From the NCBI GenBank assembly GCA_017354095.1, contig JAFMRP010000263.1, positions 1 through 6,639 of the forward strand: a DNA stretch of 6,639 nucleotides. Reading direction: 5' to 3'. Numbering within the stretch: position 1 is the first letter of the stretch; every line of letters begins with the position of its first letter. Of the stretch, positions 5,765 through 6,639 are shown in pieces. Source of the stretch: Ktedonobacteraceae bacterium (GTDB lineage: Bacteria; Chloroflexota; Ktedonobacteria; Ktedonobacterales; Ktedonobacteraceae). Position numbers and translations under genes: made by a program. The notes below the pieces were generated by a model. The model had not been told where the DNA came from, searched no databases, and saw only the letters and a list, made by a program, of their open reading frames with translations.

Positions 5765-5824
5765 GGGAGATACGTAAATAAGGAGAGAAGCTTTTGCATG
5801 CTCTCCCAGCAGCATCCTGAATAG
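5765..5824 (+). other. Structured kinase leader with tiny upstream ORF
   Basis: GGAGAG (5782-5787) can pair with CTCTCC (5801-5806), and GGGAGA (5765-5770) can pair with the overlapping TCTCCC (5802-5807), so the two stems exclude each other. AAGGAG (5780-5785) is a good Shine-Dalgarno. The nearest ATG after it (5798) opens an 8-codon frame, MLSQQHPE, ending at 5824, 20 nt before the kinase start; a TTG at 5794 is an alternative. Whether it is translated is unknown. Confidence 0.3.
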
Positions 5825-5844
5825 AAGAGGTAGGATAAGGATAC

Positions 5845-6639
5845 TTGGCTCGCTGCCTTAATCCACGTTCAGCGCACGAAAATCCGGACACAGCCATCTG
5901 CTGCCAGCGCTGCGATTTCCTGGTACAGGGTTCACATATCGGTATCTATGAGGTCGTCTCTTTTATCGGTGCCGGTAGCTATGGTTATGTTTACAAAGTG
6001 CGCGAACCGATACCGCTCAGCCGTATACTGGCACTCAAAGTGCTGCGTCTCGACAAATTTAACGACAGAGCCCAGGCTAACTTCTTCCAGGAAGCGCGCC
6101 GTATCGCCAGCATGCAGCACCCCAACATCCTACCAGTCTACAACTTTGGACAACTGCAGGATAATGGGCAGCCCTACTTTGTCATGGAGTACGCTCCACA
6201 AACGATCAGCGATCTCTTCCGCAAAGCAGATGGCAGTAGGCGGCCAGCATTCGTCGAAGAACTGGTCCCCTACATTCGCCAGGCAGCAGACGCACTGCGC
6301 TATGTGCACGATAGCGGCCTGGTACATCAGGATGTCAAGCCCGGAAACCTGTTGATCGGACGCAACGGACAGATATTGCTGTCCGATTTTGGCACTACCT
6401 TCTACCTTGGTATGCAGACGCACGCATCACTGGGCGAAGTGACGGGTACGGCTGCTTACATGCCGCCAGAGCAGTGGCAGGGCAATCCCCGGCGCGATTC
6501 CGATCAGTATGCGCTGGCCATCAGCTGCTATGAGCTGCTGACCGGGCGCACTCCCTTTATCTATAAGCGCCTGGAGGAGATGTGGAATGCACATCTGCAG
6601 GAGCCGCCCCCCCCGTTGCAGCGGTGGAATGCACGCGTC
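5845..6639 (+). CDS. Ser/Thr protein kinase (Hanks type), 3' end outside window
   Basis: The first 265 residues are visible. TTG 5845 is chosen because a stop lies in frame at 5836, GTAGGA (5830-5835) is 9 nt upstream, and the next in-frame ATG (residue 90) lies inside the kinase fold. Residues 4-23 look like the short zinc ribbon often found before such kinases, with C4, C19, C20 and C23. The second expected Cys (CxNPxC) is Ser9. The kinase domain shows the glycine loop GAGSYGYV (42-49), ATP-binding K65, helix-C E83, catalytic loop HQDVKPGN (161-168, D163), DFG (181-183) and PPE (207-209). All catalytic residues are present, so it should be active; Gln for Arg in HRD makes it a non-RD kinase. 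The rest of the domain and any membrane or sensor region lie beyond 6639. Substrates are unknown. Confidence 0.93.
   Translation, partial: MARCLNPRSAHENPDTAICCQRCDFLVQGSHIGIYEVVSFIGAGSYGYVYKVREPIPLSRILALKVLRLDKFNDRAQANFFQEARRIASMQHPNILPVYNFGQLQDNGQPYFVMEYAPQTISDLFRKADGSRRPAFVEELVPYIRQAADALRYVHDSGLVHQDVKPGNLLIGRNGQILLSDFGTTFYLGMQTHASLGEVTGTAAYMPPEQWQGNPRRDSDQYALAISCYELLTGRTPFIYKRLEEMWNAHLQEPPPPLQRWNARV

Noticed and set aside
5948..6355. 135-codon + strand open frame
   Set aside because: It runs in another frame over the kinase, whose own frame shows all catalytic motifs.

Overview
The window looks like chromosomal DNA from a free-living bacterium, most likely a member of the Chloroflexota such as the Ktedonobacteria. 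This is inferred from gene types, not from a marker gene. The types are a Ser/Thr kinase with a short Cys-containing N-terminal ribbon, a free-standing nuclease of the group I intron PD-(D/E)XK type, and a DUF4352-like protein with a Pro/Gln-rich cytoplasmic tail. Promoters close to the sigma-70 consensus and intrinsic terminators can be read directly. All protein genes lie on the + strand; one tRNA gene lies on the - strand.

Layout: 1-506 holds no convincing gene but contains a striking pair of 33-bp tandem repeats with 11-bp internal phasing (217-282). A membrane-anchored DUF4352-like protein follows (507-1205). After a strong hairpin comes a small AT-richer nuclease-like gene (1266-1706), whose expected catalytic Asp appears to be Gly. 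A perfect 34-bp palindrome (1711-1744) separates it from the convergent tRNA-Arg(UCU) gene (1754-1826, - strand). The region 1827-2127 carries two divergent promoters, one for the tRNA and one with the exact sequence TTGACA-N17-TATAAT for sufB. It also holds a 16-codon upstream ORF with its own Shine-Dalgarno site. sufB (2128-3528) encodes a full-length Fe-S scaffold subunit and is a single-gene unit ended by a classic terminator.

Next, 3591-3969 is a long control region with three exact TTAACATT repeats at 11-bp steps, resembling a PhoP/PhoB box. It precedes a Na+/phosphate cotransporter with a C-terminal PhoU-like domain (3970-5598), which suggests phosphate-responsive control. After another terminator and a structured leader, a Ser/Thr protein kinase begins at a TTG codon (5845) and runs off the window end.

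The genes look like separate housekeeping and accessory units rather than one pathway. The clearest functional link is the Pho-box-like array with the phosphate transporter. I see no CRISPR array, insertion sequence or multi-gene defence system, and no strong sign of a wholly new system. The most unusual items are the two 11-bp-phased repeat arrays, the probably disabled nuclease gene beside a tRNA, and small upstream ORFs before sufB and the kinase.
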